Source of the DNA: Ramlibacter tataouinensis
GTDB taxonomy: Bacteria > Pseudomonadota > Gammaproteobacteria > Burkholderiales > Burkholderiaceae_C
DNA: 64,000 bases
Assembly: GCF_027941915.1 (NCBI RefSeq)
Contig: NZ_CP116009.1
Span: forward strand, 1,922,001-1,986,000
Direction: 5' to 3'
Below, piece after piece: positions 50,827-62,555 of the stretch. Numbering within the stretch: the first letter of the stretch is position 1; each line of letters begins with the position of its first letter. A program made the position numbers and the translations under genes. The notes beneath the pieces were generated by a model that was given only the letters and a program-made list of their open reading frames with translations, was not told the origin of the DNA and searched no databases.

Positions 50827-51759
50827 ATGACAAACCCCGATTCCCCCCGCACCGACGCCGGCGCGCAGGACACCGACGACAGCGGCCCGGCCTGCGTGAT
50901 GGTGTTCAACGCCAGCGACCCGAGCGGCGCCGGCGGGCTGGCGGCGGATGTCACCGCCATCGCCTCGGTCGGCGCGCATGCGCTGCCGGTGGTCACCGGG
51001 GCCTACGCGCGCGACACGGCGGAGATCCACGACCACTTCGCGTTCGACGAGGAAGCCATCGGCGAGCAGGCCCGCGCCATCCTGGAGGACACGCCGGCGC
51101 AGGTGTTCAAGGTCGGCTTCGTCGGCAGCCCGGAGGCGGTCAGCGCGGTGGCCGCGATCGCGGCCGACTACGCCGACGTGCCGGTGATCGCCTACATGCC
51201 CGCCCTGGGCTGGTGGGACGAATCGCAGGCCGACCTGTACCTGGACGCCTTCCGCGAGCTGATGCTGCCGCAGGCCACGGTGCTGGTGGGCAGCCACAGC
51301 ACCCTGTGGCGCTGGCTGCTGCCCGACTGGAGCAGCGACCGCAGCCCCGGCGCGCGCGAGATCGCCAAGGCCGCCGCCGACATGGGCGTGCCCTACACCC
51401 TGGTCACCGGCATCCCGCTGCCCGAGCAGTACCTCGACAACGTGCTGGCCACGCCGCAGTCGGTGCTGGGCAGCGAGAAGTTCGAGCGCTTTGAGGCCGT
51501 CTTCTCCGGCGCCGGCGACACCCTGTCGGCGGCGCTCGCGGCCCTGGTGGCCAGCGGCACCGACCTGGCGGCGGCCACCACCGAGGCCCTGTCCTACCTG
51601 GACCGCTGCCTCGATGCCGGCTTCCGGCCCGGCATGGGCAACGTGGTGCCCGACCGCCTGTTCTGGGCCCAGCCGGACACCGAGCCCGAGGAGCTCAGCC
51701 CGGAAGAAGCCCAGGCCCTGCAGGTCCTGGACATGCCCGCCCACGACACCAAGCATTGA
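50827..51759 (+). CDS. thiD: Hydroxymethylpyrimidine/phosphomethylpyrimidine kinase-type protein
   Basis: A 310-residue ribokinase-fold kinase of the ThiD family, which makes HMP pyrophosphate for thiamine synthesis. NASDPSGAGGLAADVTAIAS near residues 25-44 is the substrate-binding motif, GAYARDTAEIHDH follows, VFSGAGDTLSAALAAL near 220-235 is the catalytic Gly-Ala-Gly-Asp loop, and MGNVVPDRLFWA lies near the C-terminus. The family is clear, but this subgroup (with Asn replacing the usual small residue before SDPSG) is divergent from E. coli ThiD. No other thiamine genes lie nearby. Confidence 0.85.
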   Translation: MTNPDSPRTDAGAQDTDDSGPACVMVFNASDPSGAGGLAADVTAIASVGAHALPVVTGAYARDTAEIHDHFAFDEEAIGEQARAILEDTPAQVFKVGFVGSPEAVSAVAAIAADYADVPVIAYMPALGWWDESQADLYLDAFRELMLPQATVLVGSHSTLWRWLLPDWSSDRSPGAREIAKAAADMGVPYTLVTGIPLPEQYLDNVLATPQSVLGSEKFERFEAVFSGAGDTLSAALAALVASGTDLAAATTEALSYLDRCLDAGFRPGMGNVVPDRLFWAQPDTEPEELSPEEAQALQVLDMPAHDTKH

Positions 51760-51863
51760 TCCGACCACCCCCGAAGCGGCCTGCGGCCGCCTCCCCTACG
51801 AAGGGGCACCCCTGGCGGGCCGGCCCGGCCGGTTCCGCGGGGGCCGCCTGAAGCCAGAAACAC

Positions 51864-53156
51864 ATGGACCGCAACCAAGAACTCTTCGACCGCGCCCGCC
51901 GCATCATCCCCGGCGGCGTCAACTCGCCCGTGCGCGCCTTCCGCGCCGTCGGCGGCACCCCGCGCTTCGTGCAGCGCGCCCAGGGCCCCTTCTTCTGGGA
52001 CGCCGAGGGCCGCCGCTACATCGACTACATCGGTTCCTGGGGGCCGATGATCCTCGGCCACGGCCACCCGGCGGTGGTCGAGGCGGTGCAGCAGGCGGTG
52101 CAGGACGGCTTCTCCTTCGGCGCGCCGACCGAGCGCGAGATCGAGCTGGCCGAAGCCATCGCGACCGTGATGCCCGGGCTGGAGATGGTGCGGCTGGTCA
52201 GCTCCGGCACGGAGGCGGCGATGAGCGCGATCCGGCTGGCGCGCGGCGCCACCGGCCGCAGCAAGCTGGTCAAGTTCGAGGGCTGCTACCACGGCCACGC
52301 CGACTCGCTGCTGGTCAAGGCCGGCTCCGGCCTGGCCACCTTCGGCAATCCGACCAGCGCCGGCGTGCCGGCCGAGGTGGTGCAGCACACGCTGGTGCTC
52401 GAATACAACAATCTCGCGCAACTGGAAGAGGCCTTCGCGCTGCATGGGCCCGACATCGCCTGCCTGATGATCGAGCCGATCGCCGGCAACATGAACTTCG
52501 TGCGGGCCGGCACCGACTTCATGCGGCGCTGCCGCGAGCTGTGCACGCAGCACGGCGCGCTGCTGGTGTTCGACGAGGTGATGACCGGCTTCCGCGTCGG
52601 CCTGGGCGGCGCGCAGGCGCACTACGCGCAACAGATCCCGGGGTTCCGCCCCGACCTCACCGTGCTGGGCAAGGTGATCGGCGGCGGCATGCCGCTGGCG
52701 GCCTTCGGCGGACCGCGCGCCGTGATGGAGCAGCTCGCGCCGCTCGGCCCGGTGTACCAGGCCGGCACGCTGTCGGGCAATCCGGTGGCCACGGCCTGCG
52801 GGCTGGCGACGCTGCGCGAAATCGGCAAGCCCGGCTTCTACGAGTCGCTGGCGGCGAAAACCCGCGGCCTGGTGGAGCAACTGGCCGGCGCGGCCCGGCA
52901 GGCCGGCGTGCCCTTCAGCGCCGACAGCGAGGGCGGCATGTTCGGCTTCTTCCTGCTGCCGCAGCTGCCGCGCAACTACGCCGAGGTCATGAAGACCGAC
53001 GGCGCGCGCTTCAACCGCCTGTTCCACGGCCTGCTGGAGCGCGGCGTGTACATCGCGCCGGCGCTGTACGAAGCCGGCTTCGTCAGTGCGGCGCACGGCG
53101 AGGCGGAGATCGCCGAGACGGTGGCGGCGGCGCAGGCCGTGTTCGCGGCGCTGTAG
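51864..53156 (+). CDS. hemL: Glutamate-1-semialdehyde 2,1-aminomutase
   Basis: A 430-residue PLP enzyme that makes 5-aminolevulinate in the C5 heme pathway. Signature stretches are [20 protein letters not shown] near the N-terminus, [20 protein letters not shown] near 114, [17 protein letters not shown] near 240 and the PLP-lysine motif [17 protein letters not shown] near 270. Length is normal. It follows thiD with a 104-base gap, and a REP-like repeat lies just past its stop. Confidence 0.95.
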   Translation: MDRNQELFDRARRIIPGGVNSPVRAFRAVGGTPRFVQRAQGPFFWDAEGRRYIDYIGSWGPMILGHGHPAVVEAVQQAVQDGFSFGAPTEREIELAEAIATVMPGLEMVRLVSSGTEAAMSAIRLARGATGRSKLVKFEGCYHGHADSLLVKAGSGLATFGNPTSAGVPAEVVQHTLVLEYNNLAQLEEAFALHGPDIACLMIEPIAGNMNFVRAGTDFMRRCRELCTQHGALLVFDEVMTGFRVGLGGAQAHYAQQIPGFRPDLTVLGKVIGGGMPLAAFGGPRAVMEQLAPLGPVYQAGTLSGNPVATACGLATLREIGKPGFYESLAAKTRGLVEQLAGAARQAGVPFSADSEGGMFGFFLLPQLPRNYAEVMKTDGARFNRLFHGLLERGVYIAPALYEAGFVSAAHGEAEIAETVAAAQAVFAAL

Positions 53157-53174
53157 GCGCCCGCTCGCCCGTCG

Positions 53175-53205
53175 CGCTGGATCCTCCGCCTTCGCGGGGG
53201 ATGAC
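53175..53205 (-). repeat. REP-like palindromic repeat, copy E
   Basis: Minus-strand GTCATCCCCCGCGAAGGCGG then AGGATCCAGCG. It lies between the convergent hemL and purH genes. The family flank ATCCAGCG follows. A hairpin here could limit read-through from both sides. Confidence 0.78.
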
Positions 53206-53261
53206 AAGGACCGGTGGCCTGGCCACGCAGCCGGCGCCGGCGCCAGGCCGGCCGCCGGCGC

Positions 53262-54857
53262 TCAGTGCCGGAAGTGCCGCACGCCGCTGAACACCATCGC
53301 CACCCCGCGTTCGTCGGCCGCGGCGATCACTTCCTCGTCGCGCATGCTGCCGCCCGGCTGGATCACGCAGCCGGCGCCCGCATCCACCACCACGTCCAGG
53401 CCGTCGCGGAACGGGAAGAAGGCGTCGCTGGCCACCACGGTGTCCTTGAGCGACAGCTTGGCGTGCTCGGCCTTGATGCTGGCGATGCGGGCCGAATCGA
53501 GCCGGCTCATCTGCCCGGCGCCCACGCCCATGGTCATGCCGTCCTTGCAGAAAACGATGGCGTTGGACTTGACGTACTTGGCCACCTTCCAGGCGAACAG
53601 CAGGTCGTCGAGCTGCTGCGGCGTCGGCTGCTTCTTCGTCACGACCTTCAGTTCCGCGCGCGTGAGCTCGCGGTTGTCGGCCGTCTGCATCAGCAGCCCG
53701 GAGCCGACGCGCTTGATGTCCATCAGGTTGCGGCCGTTGTCCCAATCGGTGGCGCCGCCCGCCGGCAGCTCGATCTGCAGCAGCCGCACGTTGGCCTTGG
53801 CCTTGAAGACCTCCAGCGCCTCCGGCGCGAAGCCGGGCGCCATCAGGACCTCGACGAACTGCTTCGACACGGCATGCGCCGCCGCGCCGTCGAGCGGGCG
53901 GTTGAAGGCGATGATGCCGCCGAAGGCGGAGGTCGGGTCGGTCTGGAAGGCCTTGCTGTAGGCCTCCAGCGGGTCCTTGCCCAGCGCCACGCCGCAGGGG
54001 TTGGCGTGCTTGACGATCACGCAGGCCGGCACGTCAAAGCTCTTGACGCACTCCCAGGCGGCGTCGCCGTCGGCGATGTTGTTGTACGACAGCTCCTTGC
54101 CCTGCAGCTGCCGGGCCGTCACCAGCGAGCCGGGGGCCGGGTACAGGTCGCGGTAGAAGGCGGCCTGCTGGTGCGGGTTCTCGCCGTAGCGCAGGTCCTG
54201 CACCTTGACGAAGCGGCCGTTGGCCTGGCCGCCGAACAGGGCCAGGCCGGGCGCCTGCTGCGGCCCGGTCGCAGACTCGAACTGAACGCGCGACAGCCAG
54301 TCGCTGATCGCCCCGTCGTAGTCGCTGATGCGATTGAACGCGGCCACGGCCAGCCCGAACCGCGTGGGGTCCGACAGCTTGCCGGCCGAGCGCAGTTCGG
54401 CCAGCACCGGCTCGTACTGCGCCGCGTCGGTCAGCACGCCGACGTCCTTCCAGTTCTTGGCGGCGCTGCGCACCATGGCCGGGCCGCCGATGTCGATGTT
54501 CTCGATCGCCTCCTCCAGCGTGCAGCCGGCACGGGCCACGGTCTGCTCGAACGGATAGAGGTTCACCACCAGCAGGTCGATCGTGGCGATGCCGTGCGCC
54601 TGCAGCGCCGCCACGTGCTCCGGCACGTCGCGCCGGGCCAGCAGCCCGCCGTGCACCATCGGGTGCAGGGTCTTGACCCGGCCATCCAGCATTTCCGGAA
54701 ACCCGGTCACTTCGGCCACCTCGGTGACCGGCAGGCCCTCGGCGGCCAGCAGCCTGGCGGTGCCGCCGGTGGAGATCAGGCGGATGCCCAGGGCGTGCAG
54801 CCCGCGGGCGAGTTCGACGATCCCGGTCTTGTCCGAGACGGAAAGGAGTGCGTTCAT
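53262..54857 (-). CDS. purH: Bifunctional AICAR transformylase / IMP cyclohydrolase
   Basis: A 531-residue enzyme for the last two steps of purine synthesis. The N-terminal 190 residues form the MGS-like cyclohydrolase ([20 protein letters not shown] at residues 6-25 and [15 protein letters not shown] near 65). The rest is the AICAR transformylase, with the Lys-His catalytic region [12 protein letters not shown] near 265 and [13 protein letters not shown] near 295. PurH usually follows fis in betaproteobacteria, and here fis lies immediately upstream. Confidence 0.95.
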   Translation of the reverse strand: MNALLSVSDKTGIVELARGLHALGIRLISTGGTARLLAAEGLPVTEVAEVTGFPEMLDGRVKTLHPMVHGGLLARRDVPEHVAALQAHGIATIDLLVVNLYPFEQTVARAGCTLEEAIENIDIGGPAMVRSAAKNWKDVGVLTDAAQYEPVLAELRSAGKLSDPTRFGLAVAAFNRISDYDGAISDWLSRVQFESATGPQQAPGLALFGGQANGRFVKVQDLRYGENPHQQAAFYRDLYPAPGSLVTARQLQGKELSYNNIADGDAAWECVKSFDVPACVIVKHANPCGVALGKDPLEAYSKAFQTDPTSAFGGIIAFNRPLDGAAAHAVSKQFVEVLMAPGFAPEALEVFKAKANVRLLQIELPAGGATDWDNGRNLMDIKRVGSGLLMQTADNRELTRAELKVVTKKQPTPQQLDDLLFAWKVAKYVKSNAIVFCKDGMTMGVGAGQMSRLDSARIASIKAEHAKLSLKDTVVASDAFFPFRDGLDVVVDAGAGCVIQPGGSMRDEEVIAAADERGVAMVFSGVRHFRH

Positions 54858-54903
54858 GGTGGTCAGGGCGCGAGCCCGTGGAGGATGGGAATTACTTCAG
54901 CGG

Positions 54904-55140
54904 CTACTTGAGCAGCTTGTGCTCGACCAGCTTCTTGCGCAGCGTGTTGCGGTTCAGCCCCAGCCACTCGGCGGCGCGCGACTGGTTCTGGTCGGCCTTG
55001 GCCATCACCACTTCCAGCAGCGGCTTCTCGACCACCTTGACCAGCATCTCGTAGATGCCGTCCGGCTCGATGCCGCGCAGGTCGCGGAAATAACCTTCCA
55101 GGCTGTTGCGCACGCACTCCTCGATCTGTTTCTTGCTCAT
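54904..55140 (-). CDS. fis: DNA-binding protein Fis
   Basis: A 78-residue nucleoid protein. The C-terminal helix-turn-helix NQSRAAEWLGLNRNTLRKKL near residues 52-71 is the Fis DNA-binding motif. The N-terminal arm is shorter than in E. coli, as usual in betaproteobacteria. It bends DNA, stimulates rRNA and tRNA promoters, and may help recombination. The ATG overlaps the dusB stop, giving the classic dusB-fis operon. Confidence 0.94.
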   Translation of the reverse strand: MSKKQIEECVRNSLEGYFRDLRGIEPDGIYEMLVKVVEKPLLEVVMAKADQNQSRAAEWLGLNRNTLRKKLVEHKLLK

Positions 55141-56180
55141 GCTTGCTGTTGCGCCGTTTCTTCCTGGTTGTTGTCGTGTCCCGCCGGCGGCAGCCGGTCC
55201 CCCTGCTGCGCCAGCCGGTCGAAGAAGCCGGCGACGGCCTGCCACTGCGCCTCGGCCTCCTCGATGCCGTTCATGCGTTCGCGGAACGCCTCGCCGCCCG
55301 GCAGGCCGCGCACGTACCAGCCGATGTGCTTGCGCGCGCTGCGCACGCCGGTGAAATCGCCGTACAGGCCGTAGTGGTCCTGCAGGTGCTCCAGCAGCAG
55401 CTTGCGCACCTCGGCCACCAGCGGCGGCGCCAGCTGTTCGCCCGTTGCCAGGAAATGCGCGACCTCGCGGAAGATCCAGGGCCGGCCCTGGGCGGCGCGG
55501 CCGATCATCAGCGCGTCGGCGCCGGTGGCCGCGAGCACCTCGCGCGCCTTGGCCGGCGAGTCGATGTCGCCGTTGGCCGCCACCGGGATGCGCACCGCCT
55601 GCTTGACCGCCGCGATGGTCTCGTACTCCGCGCAGCCCTTGTAGCCCTGCTCGCGCGTGCGCCCGTGCACCGCCAGCATGCGGATGCCGGCGTCCTCGAA
55701 GGCTCGCGCCAGCCGCGCGGCATTGCGGTGGGCGGCGCTCCAGCCGGTGCGCATCTTCAGCGTCACCGGCACGCCGCGCGGCTCGCAGGCCCGCACCACC
55801 GCCTGCGCGATCGCCAGCGCCAGCGGCTCGTCCTGCATCAGCGCCGAGCCGGCCCACTTGTTGCAGACCTTCTTGGCCGGGCAGCCCATGTTGATGTCGA
55901 TGATCTGCGCGCCGCGGTCGATGTTGTAGGCGGCCGCCTCGGCCATCATGGCCGGGTCGGTGCCGGCGATCTGCACCGCCACCGGCCCCGGTTCGCCGTC
56001 ATGGTTGGCGCGGCGCGAGGTCTTCAGGCTGTTCCACAGTTCGCGCCGCGAGGTCACCATCTCGCTCACCGCATAACCGGCGCCGAGCCGCCGGCACAGC
56101 TGCCGGAACGGGCGGTCCGTCACCCCGGCCATCGGCGCGACGAACAGCTGGTTCGTCAGGGTGTGCGGGCCGATGTTCAT
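55137..56180 (-). CDS. dusB: tRNA-dihydrouridine synthase B
   Basis: A 347-residue flavoprotein that reduces uridines in the tRNA D loop. The start MNIGPHTLTNQLFVAPMAGV followed by TDRPFRQLC fits DusB, INMGCPAKKVCNKWAGSAL near residue 98 carries the catalytic Cys, and MLAVHGRTREQGYKG and NGDIDSPAKAREVL follow. The C-terminal helical domain ends in Gln-rich residues. A -10-like TACAAT on the minus strand at 56227-56222 lies upstream. Confidence 0.95.
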   Translation of the reverse strand: MNIGPHTLTNQLFVAPMAGVTDRPFRQLCRRLGAGYAVSEMVTSRRELWNSLKTSRRANHDGEPGPVAVQIAGTDPAMMAEAAAYNIDRGAQIIDINMGCPAKKVCNKWAGSALMQDEPLALAIAQAVVRACEPRGVPVTLKMRTGWSAAHRNAARLARAFEDAGIRMLAVHGRTREQGYKGCAEYETIAAVKQAVRIPVAANGDIDSPAKAREVLAATGADALMIGRAAQGRPWIFREVAHFLATGEQLAPPLVAEVRKLLLEHLQDHYGLYGDFTGVRSARKHIGWYVRGLPGGEAFRERMNGIEEAEAQWQAVAGFFDRLAQQGDRLPPAGHDNNQEETAQQQA

Positions 56181-56221
56181 GGGGAAGGGGAAAAGCGGGA
56201 TTGCTGAAAAATGAGGCACGC

Positions 56222-56227
56222 ATTGTA
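56222..56227 (-). promoter_or_regulatory. Putative -10 element of the dusB-fis operon
   Basis: TACAAT on the minus strand, followed by the GC-rich discriminator GCGTGCC, like that of stringently controlled promoters. It lies 42 bases before the dusB start. The -35 region is not recognisable. Confidence 0.5.
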
Positions 56228-56311
56228 TGCCCCGGGGCAGGCCCGGCCCGGGCGCGGCCTGCGTCCGCACGCGGCGCACGGCAGCCGACCGCTGCCGTAA
56301 CATGCGCGCGC

Positions 56312-56803
56312 ATGCATGAGTGGCTCGAGTCCCTGCTGGCGCTGCTGGCCCTGCCCCGGTTCGGGCTCTCGACCCTCTTCCTGGTCGCCCTCGTCTCGGC
56401 CACGCTGCTGCCGCTCGGCTCCGAGCCGGCGCTGTTCGGGCTGCTCAAGCTCAATCCCGAACTGTTCTGGCCGGCGGTGCTGGTGGCGACGGCCGGCAAC
56501 ACGCTGGGCGGCGCCGTCACCTGGTGGATGGGCTACGGCGCCCACCAGGTGGTCGACAAGTGGGGCCACTCGCGCTCGCACGTCAGGGCCATCGAGTGGC
56601 TGGGCCGGCTCGGGCCCAGGGCCTGCTTCCTGTCGTTCCTGCCGCTGGTCGGCGACCCGCTGTGCGCGGTGGCCGGCTGGCTGCGCCTGCCGTTCTGGCC
56701 CTGCGCGGCCTGGATGCTGGCGGGCAAGTTCCTGCGCTACGTGGTCATGACCGCCGTGCTGCTGCAGGCGTTCCCGGGCGGCCTGCCGCAGCCGGCCGGA
56801 TGA
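56312..56803 (+). CDS. YqaA-like VTT-domain membrane protein
   Basis: A 163-residue inner-membrane protein of the YqaA/DedA-related group. Helices include LSTLFLVALVSATLLPLGSE near residues 18-37, a glycine-rich one ending GNTLGGAVTWWMGYG near 70-85, and C-terminal helices after CFLSFLPLVGDPLCAVAGWL, which carry the conserved Gly-Asp-Pro. Such proteins are proposed lipid or small-ion transporters. The stop lies 3 bases from the ychF stop, tail to tail. Confidence 0.85.
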   Translation: MHEWLESLLALLALPRFGLSTLFLVALVSATLLPLGSEPALFGLLKLNPELFWPAVLVATAGNTLGGAVTWWMGYGAHQVVDKWGHSRSHVRAIEWLGRLGPRACFLSFLPLVGDPLCAVAGWLRLPFWPCAAWMLAGKFLRYVVMTAVLLQAFPGGLPQPAG

Positions 56804-56806
56804 TCG

Positions 56807-57901
<1,095 letters not shown>

Positions 57902-57932
57902 GGCAGTTCCAGACAGACAAGCGGGAAAGTGT

Positions 57933-59756
57933 ATGCCAAGGGCTGTCGGGCTCGACCGGGGGCCGGCGCAGCCGCCGCCCGCGCGCGGCCGCGCCTGGAT
58001 CGCCCTGCTGTCCTTGCTGCTGTGGCTGGCCCCGGCGTGGGCCCAGACCGGGCAGCCGGTGCTGCTCGCCCAAAGCACACCCAGCCAACGGGTCGACCCG
58101 CTGGCGCGGGCCTGGCTCGATCCGGGCGGCGACGCCAGCCTCGAGCAGGCGATGGCGCACGCCGCCGCCTTCGAACCGGTGCGGCCCGACACCGTCCACC
58201 CGCTGGATCCGCGCTCCGCCCTGTGGCTGCACCTGCGCCTGCTGCGCGCCGAGGGCAACCGCCAGCAATGGCTGCTGGTGTTGCCCAATCCGCTGATCGA
58301 CGAGGTCCGCATCTGGCAGCGCAACGAGGCCGGCCGCTGGTGGTCGCAAGCCGCCGGCGACCGGCTGGCGGTCGAACGCTGGGCCGAACCCGGCCGCTAC
58401 CCGGCCTTCCGGCTCGACCTGCCCGGCGGCCAGCCGCACGACCTCTACGTGCAGGTGCGCAGCGCCATCCCCACCGGCGTGCCGCTGCGGCTGTCCAGCG
58501 ACGCGGCGCACAGCCAGCGCCAGCAGCTCGAGTACCTGGGCCTGGGGGCGGCCTTCGGCGCGCTGCTGTTGCTGCTCACCGCCTGCCTGGCGCAAGGGTG
58601 GGCCTACCGCGATCCGGCCTACGGCTGGTATGCGCTGTATGCCGGGCTGAGCACGCTGGGCGTGATGGCCTACACCGGCGCCGCCGCCCACCTGCTGTGG
58701 CCGGGCGCCACCGCCTGGGCCGATGCGGCGCCCGGCGGCCTGGCGGCCCTGGCGACCGGTGCCGCCATCCTGTTCGTGCGCGACCTCACCGCGGTGCCGG
58801 CGCGCCACCCGCTGCTGGACCGCGTCGCCACCGCCTGCGCCTGGTCCGGCCTGCCGCTGGCGCTGGCCTACCTGCTGCTGCCCCGCGCCCAGGCGCTGGA
58901 TGCGCTGGCCGCCTACCTGGCCCTGGCCACGGTGCTGAACACCGGCATGGCCGCGCTCGCCTGGCTGCGGCGCGACGTGGTCGGGCTGTGGGTGCTGTGC
59001 GCCTATGTGCCGCTGGCCGCCTCGGTGATCGCCGCCGTGATGCGGCTGCTCGGCTGGCTGCCGACCTCCTTCCTCACCCAGTACGCGGTGGTGCTGGCGA
59101 TCCTGTTCGAGGTGCCGATGCTGCTGGTGGCGCTGTCGGTGCGCTCGCGCGACCGCCACGGCGCCCAGATCCGCGAGCAGGCGCTGGCCAGCCAGGACGC
59201 GCTGACCGGCCTGCTGGCGTCGCACCTGTTCCACGACCGGCTGCGCCAAGTGGTGACGCGCTTCAAGCGCGACCGCGAGAGCGCGGCGGTCGTCTTCATC
59301 GACCTGGTGAACTACCCGCGCATCAAGGGCCACTTCGGCCAGCCGGTGGCCGAGCAGAGCCTCCTGCGCAGCGTGATCAAGCTGCGCCGGCTGGTGCGCG
59401 ACGTCGACACGCTGAGCCGCATCGGGGAGGCCCGCTTCGGCCTGATCATGGAAGGAGTGGGCGCGCGCGCGGCCGTCACCGACCGCGCCGCGCGCCTGAT
59501 CGCCGCCGGCCTGATGCCGCTGCCCGGGCTCAAGCCCGACGTCACGCTGCACTTCCACATCGCCGCCGTGCTGCTGTCCGAGCGGCCGGTCGAAGCGGTA
59601 GAGGCGGCCGGCGAGCTCGATGGCCTGCTGGCGTCGATGTCACCGCGCACGCGGCGGCCGATCCGCTTCCTGCAGCCGGCCGCCGCCGGCGCGGCCGGCC
59701 CGGATGGCGTCGGCCCAGGCGCCGACAGCGAGTTGCCCGAAGCCGCAGTGACCTGA
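57933..59756 (+). CDS. 7TM-DISM receptor with a degenerate GGDEF domain
   Basis: A 607-residue membrane sensor. The signal-like segment is [18 protein letters not shown] near residues 19-36, followed by a periplasmic 7TMR-DISMED2-like beta domain to about residue 190, and seven transmembrane helices from about 200 to 400. The C-terminal domain resembles a diguanylate cyclase: [16 protein letters not shown] near 420 matches the conserved start. The active-site GGDEF is replaced by IGEAR near 496, so c-di-GMP synthesis is unlikely. It may bind nucleotides or act as a pseudo-enzyme. The ATG at 57933, behind GGGAAAG, was chosen over an ATG at 57900. Confidence 0.8.
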   Translation: MPRAVGLDRGPAQPPPARGRAWIALLSLLLWLAPAWAQTGQPVLLAQSTPSQRVDPLARAWLDPGGDASLEQAMAHAAAFEPVRPDTVHPLDPRSALWLHLRLLRAEGNRQQWLLVLPNPLIDEVRIWQRNEAGRWWSQAAGDRLAVERWAEPGRYPAFRLDLPGGQPHDLYVQVRSAIPTGVPLRLSSDAAHSQRQQLEYLGLGAAFGALLLLLTACLAQGWAYRDPAYGWYALYAGLSTLGVMAYTGAAAHLLWPGATAWADAAPGGLAALATGAAILFVRDLTAVPARHPLLDRVATACAWSGLPLALAYLLLPRAQALDALAAYLALATVLNTGMAALAWLRRDVVGLWVLCAYVPLAASVIAAVMRLLGWLPTSFLTQYAVVLAILFEVPMLLVALSVRSRDRHGAQIREQALASQDALTGLLASHLFHDRLRQVVTRFKRDRESAAVVFIDLVNYPRIKGHFGQPVAEQSLLRSVIKLRRLVRDVDTLSRIGEARFGLIMEGVGARAAVTDRAARLIAAGLMPLPGLKPDVTLHFHIAAVLLSERPVEAVEAAGELDGLLASMSPRTRRPIRFLQPAAAGAAGPDGVGPGADSELPEAAVT

Positions 59757-59783
59757 AGCCGGCCGGGCCGCCGGCCGCGCAGC

Positions 59784-60665
59784 TCAGTCGAACTTCCAGT
59801 CGCCGCGCACCGCCTGGCCGACGCGCAGCAGCGCGTCCTCGCCTTCCAGCACGATGGCATTCATGGCGAAGGTCACTGCGCCGCCGACGCGCGGGTCCTG
59901 CCGGTAGCCCTGCAGGGTGTCGAGCACCGCCGGCGCGCTGTCGGCGGTTTGCGGGTCGATGTTGGGGATCGGGCAGCGCGCACAGGGCTTGACCGGCTTG
60001 ATCGCCACCGGGCGGTCGGCCTCGATGTGCAGCACATCGACCCGGTCCTCGTCGTGCGCCTCGCCACCGGCCAGCACGATGTTGGGGCGGAAGCGCTCGA
60101 TGCCCACCGGCGCGTGGCCGGCCTTGGCCAGCCGCTGGTTCAGGCCCGCCAGCGAGGCCTCGCTCGCCACCAGCAGCGGGAAGGCGTCGGCGAACTGGTT
60201 GGGCGCTTGCACGCCGCCGGTCCACTTCAGGCTGGACAGGCGCTGCTGCTCCGGGTCGAAGCGCACCAGCCGCAGGCGGCGGCCGAGGAAGTCGCTGAAC
60301 CACTGGGCGGCAAGCGCGCCCATGTCCCAGGCATCGACCTCGTCGTCCCAGACGCGCACGCGCGCCGGGCCTTCGACGCCGTCGATCGCCAGGTGCAGCG
60401 CCAGCATGCCGGGCGCCCGCAGCACCACCTCGTGGTGCTTGATCTGGGGCCGCACCAGCACCATGCGGGGCAGTTCGCGCTGCGACACGAACACCCCCTG
60501 TTCGTCCACCACCATCCAGGCCCGGTCCAGGTCGAGCCCGGTCGGCGTGAGCACCGCCTCGGCCAGTTCGATGCCGGCGCAGGACTTCACCGGATAGACG
60601 AACAGGCGGGCGATGCGGGCGGCGAATGCGGTGTCGGCGGCGGTCATGGCGGGCTCGGAACTCAT
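59784..60665 (-). CDS. MOSC domain protein (mARC/YcbX type)
   Basis: A 293-residue protein. The N-terminal beta-barrel domain has LFVYPVKSCAGIELAEAVLT near residues 21-40. The MOSC domain has FRPNIVLAGGEAHDED and the conserved cysteine region KPVKPCARCPIPNIDPQT near 224-241, where a Cys binds the molybdenum cofactor. It would reduce N-hydroxylated compounds with partner electron carriers. It lies tail to tail with the 7TM sensor gene and head to head with the UbiH-like gene. Confidence 0.9.
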   Translation of the reverse strand: MSSEPAMTAADTAFAARIARLFVYPVKSCAGIELAEAVLTPTGLDLDRAWMVVDEQGVFVSQRELPRMVLVRPQIKHHEVVLRAPGMLALHLAIDGVEGPARVRVWDDEVDAWDMGALAAQWFSDFLGRRLRLVRFDPEQQRLSSLKWTGGVQAPNQFADAFPLLVASEASLAGLNQRLAKAGHAPVGIERFRPNIVLAGGEAHDEDRVDVLHIEADRPVAIKPVKPCARCPIPNIDPQTADSAPAVLDTLQGYRQDPRVGGAVTFAMNAIVLEGEDALLRVGQAVRGDWKFD

Positions 60666-60701
60666 CGGCCTTCGATTGTGCCCGGCTCCTACAATCGAGC
60701 C

Positions 60702-61805
60702 ATGGCGCCTGTCCTCGACGTCTGTATCCGCGGCGCGGGAATCGTCGGCCGCACGCTGGCCCTGCTGCTCGCGCGCGACCGGTTGCGGGTCGGGCTGGTG
60801 CAGGCCGCGCCGGCCGCCGGCTCCGACGTGCGCGCCTATGCCCTGAACGCCGCCTCGCGCCAGCTGCTCGAATCGGTGCGCGGCTGGCCCGATGCCGCGC
60901 ACGAGACGCCGGTCACCGGCATGGAGGTCCACGGCGACGAAGGCGGCTGCGTGCGCTTCGGGGCCGGCAGCCGGCCGGCGCTGGCCTGGATCGTCGACGT
61001 GCCGGCGCTGGAGCAGCGGCTGGACGACGCCTTGCGCTACCAGCCCTTCGTCACCGTCCTCGATGCGCCGGCGCGCGCGGCCCTCACCGTGGCCTGCGAA
61101 GGCCGCGGCAGCGCCACCCGGGCCGAGTTCGGCGTGCAGTACGACGTGCAGCCCTACGGCCAGCACGCGGTGGCCGCGCGCCTGCACTGCGAGAAGCCGC
61201 ACGGGCACGTCGCCCGCCAATGGTTCCAGAGCGGCGAGGTCCTGGCCCTGCTGCCGCTGGGCGGCGAAGCGCCGGCCGCAGGCAGCCAATCGGTCGCGCT
61301 GGTGTGGTCGGTCGGGCAAAGCCGCAGCGAGTCTCTGCTGCAGTGCCCCGCCGCCGACTTCGAATCGCAGCTGGTCGCCGCCAGCGAGGGCGCGCTCGGC
61401 CAGCTCACCCTGGCCAGCCAGCGCGCCGCCTGGCCGCTGCAGCTGGCCCGCGCCGACCGCTGGTGCGGCCCCGGCTGGGCGCTGGCCGGCGACGCCGCCC
61501 ACAGCGTGCACCCGCTGGCCGGCCAGGGCCTGAACCTGGGGCTGGCCGATGTCCGCGAGCTGGCCCGGGTGCTGCATGAACGCGAGTACTGGCGCAGCGT
61601 CGGCGACGTGCGGCTGCTGCGCCGCTACGAGCGCGCGCGCAAGGGCGACACACTGGCCATGGGCGCCACCACCGACGGCCTGCAGCAGCTGTTCGCGCAG
61701 GACCATGCCGCCTGGTCGATGCTGCGCAACCTGGGCATGCGCGGCTTCGACGCCAGCGGCCCGATCAAGCAATGGGTGGTGCGGCAGGCCGCCGGCCGGC
61801 TGTGA
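60702..61805 (+). CDS. UbiH-family FAD-dependent monooxygenase
   Basis: A 367-residue flavoprotein of the UbiH/UbiF/VisC family, aromatic-ring hydroxylases of ubiquinone synthesis. IRGAGIVGRTLALLLARDRL near residue 9 is the FAD-binding Rossmann start, and GDAAHSVHPLAGQGLNLG near 266 the second FAD motif. Which hydroxylation it does cannot be told. A -10-like TACAAT at 60690-60695 ends six bases before the ATG, so the mRNA may have almost no leader. It is followed by dsbC. Confidence 0.88.
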   Translation: MAPVLDVCIRGAGIVGRTLALLLARDRLRVGLVQAAPAAGSDVRAYALNAASRQLLESVRGWPDAAHETPVTGMEVHGDEGGCVRFGAGSRPALAWIVDVPALEQRLDDALRYQPFVTVLDAPARAALTVACEGRGSATRAEFGVQYDVQPYGQHAVAARLHCEKPHGHVARQWFQSGEVLALLPLGGEAPAAGSQSVALVWSVGQSRSESLLQCPAADFESQLVAASEGALGQLTLASQRAAWPLQLARADRWCGPGWALAGDAAHSVHPLAGQGLNLGLADVRELARVLHEREYWRSVGDVRLLRRYERARKGDTLAMGATTDGLQQLFAQDHAAWSMLRNLGMRGFDASGPIKQWVVRQAAGRL

Positions 61806-61836
61806 CCCCCTTCCCGAGAGAACCACTGGACACCCC

Positions 61837-62555
61837 ATGACACGCATGACGACCGGCCTGCTGGCCGCGCTGCTGGCGACCACCCTGCTGGCCGGCCCCG
61901 CCGCGGCGCAGGAAGCCGCCATCCGCAAGAACCTGGGCGAGCGGCTGCCGCAGATCGGCAAGATCGACGAAGTGACCAGGACGCCCATGGCCGGCCTGTT
62001 CGAGGTGCGCGTGGGCTCCGACCTGTACTACACCGATGCCGAGGGCAACTACCTGATCCACGGGCAGATGATCGATGCCCGCGCCCAGCGCAACCTGACC
62101 GAGGAGCGGGTGAACAAGCTGACCGCGATCGACTTCGGCCAGTTGCCGGTCAAGGACGCCTTCACCATCGTGCGCGGCAACGGCAAGCGCCGGCTGGCGG
62201 TGTTCGAGGACCCGAACTGCGGCTACTGCAAGCGCTTCGAGCGCGAGCTGCAGAAGCTCGACAACGTCACCATCCACATGTTCCTGTACCCGATCCTGGG
62301 CAACGACTCGGTCGAAAAGTCGCGCAACATCTGGTGCGCCAAGGACAAGGCCAAGGCCTGGCAGGACTGGATGCTGCGCGACCAGGCCGCCCCGGCCGCC
62401 GCAGCAGCGTGCGACGCGAGCGCGCTGGAGCGCAACCGCGAACTGGGCCGCAAGCACCAGGTCACCGGCACGCCGACGCTGGTGTTCGCCGACGGCACCC
62501 GCGTACCCGGCGCCATCAACGCGGCCCAGGTCGAGAAGCAGCTGTCGCAAGCGCA

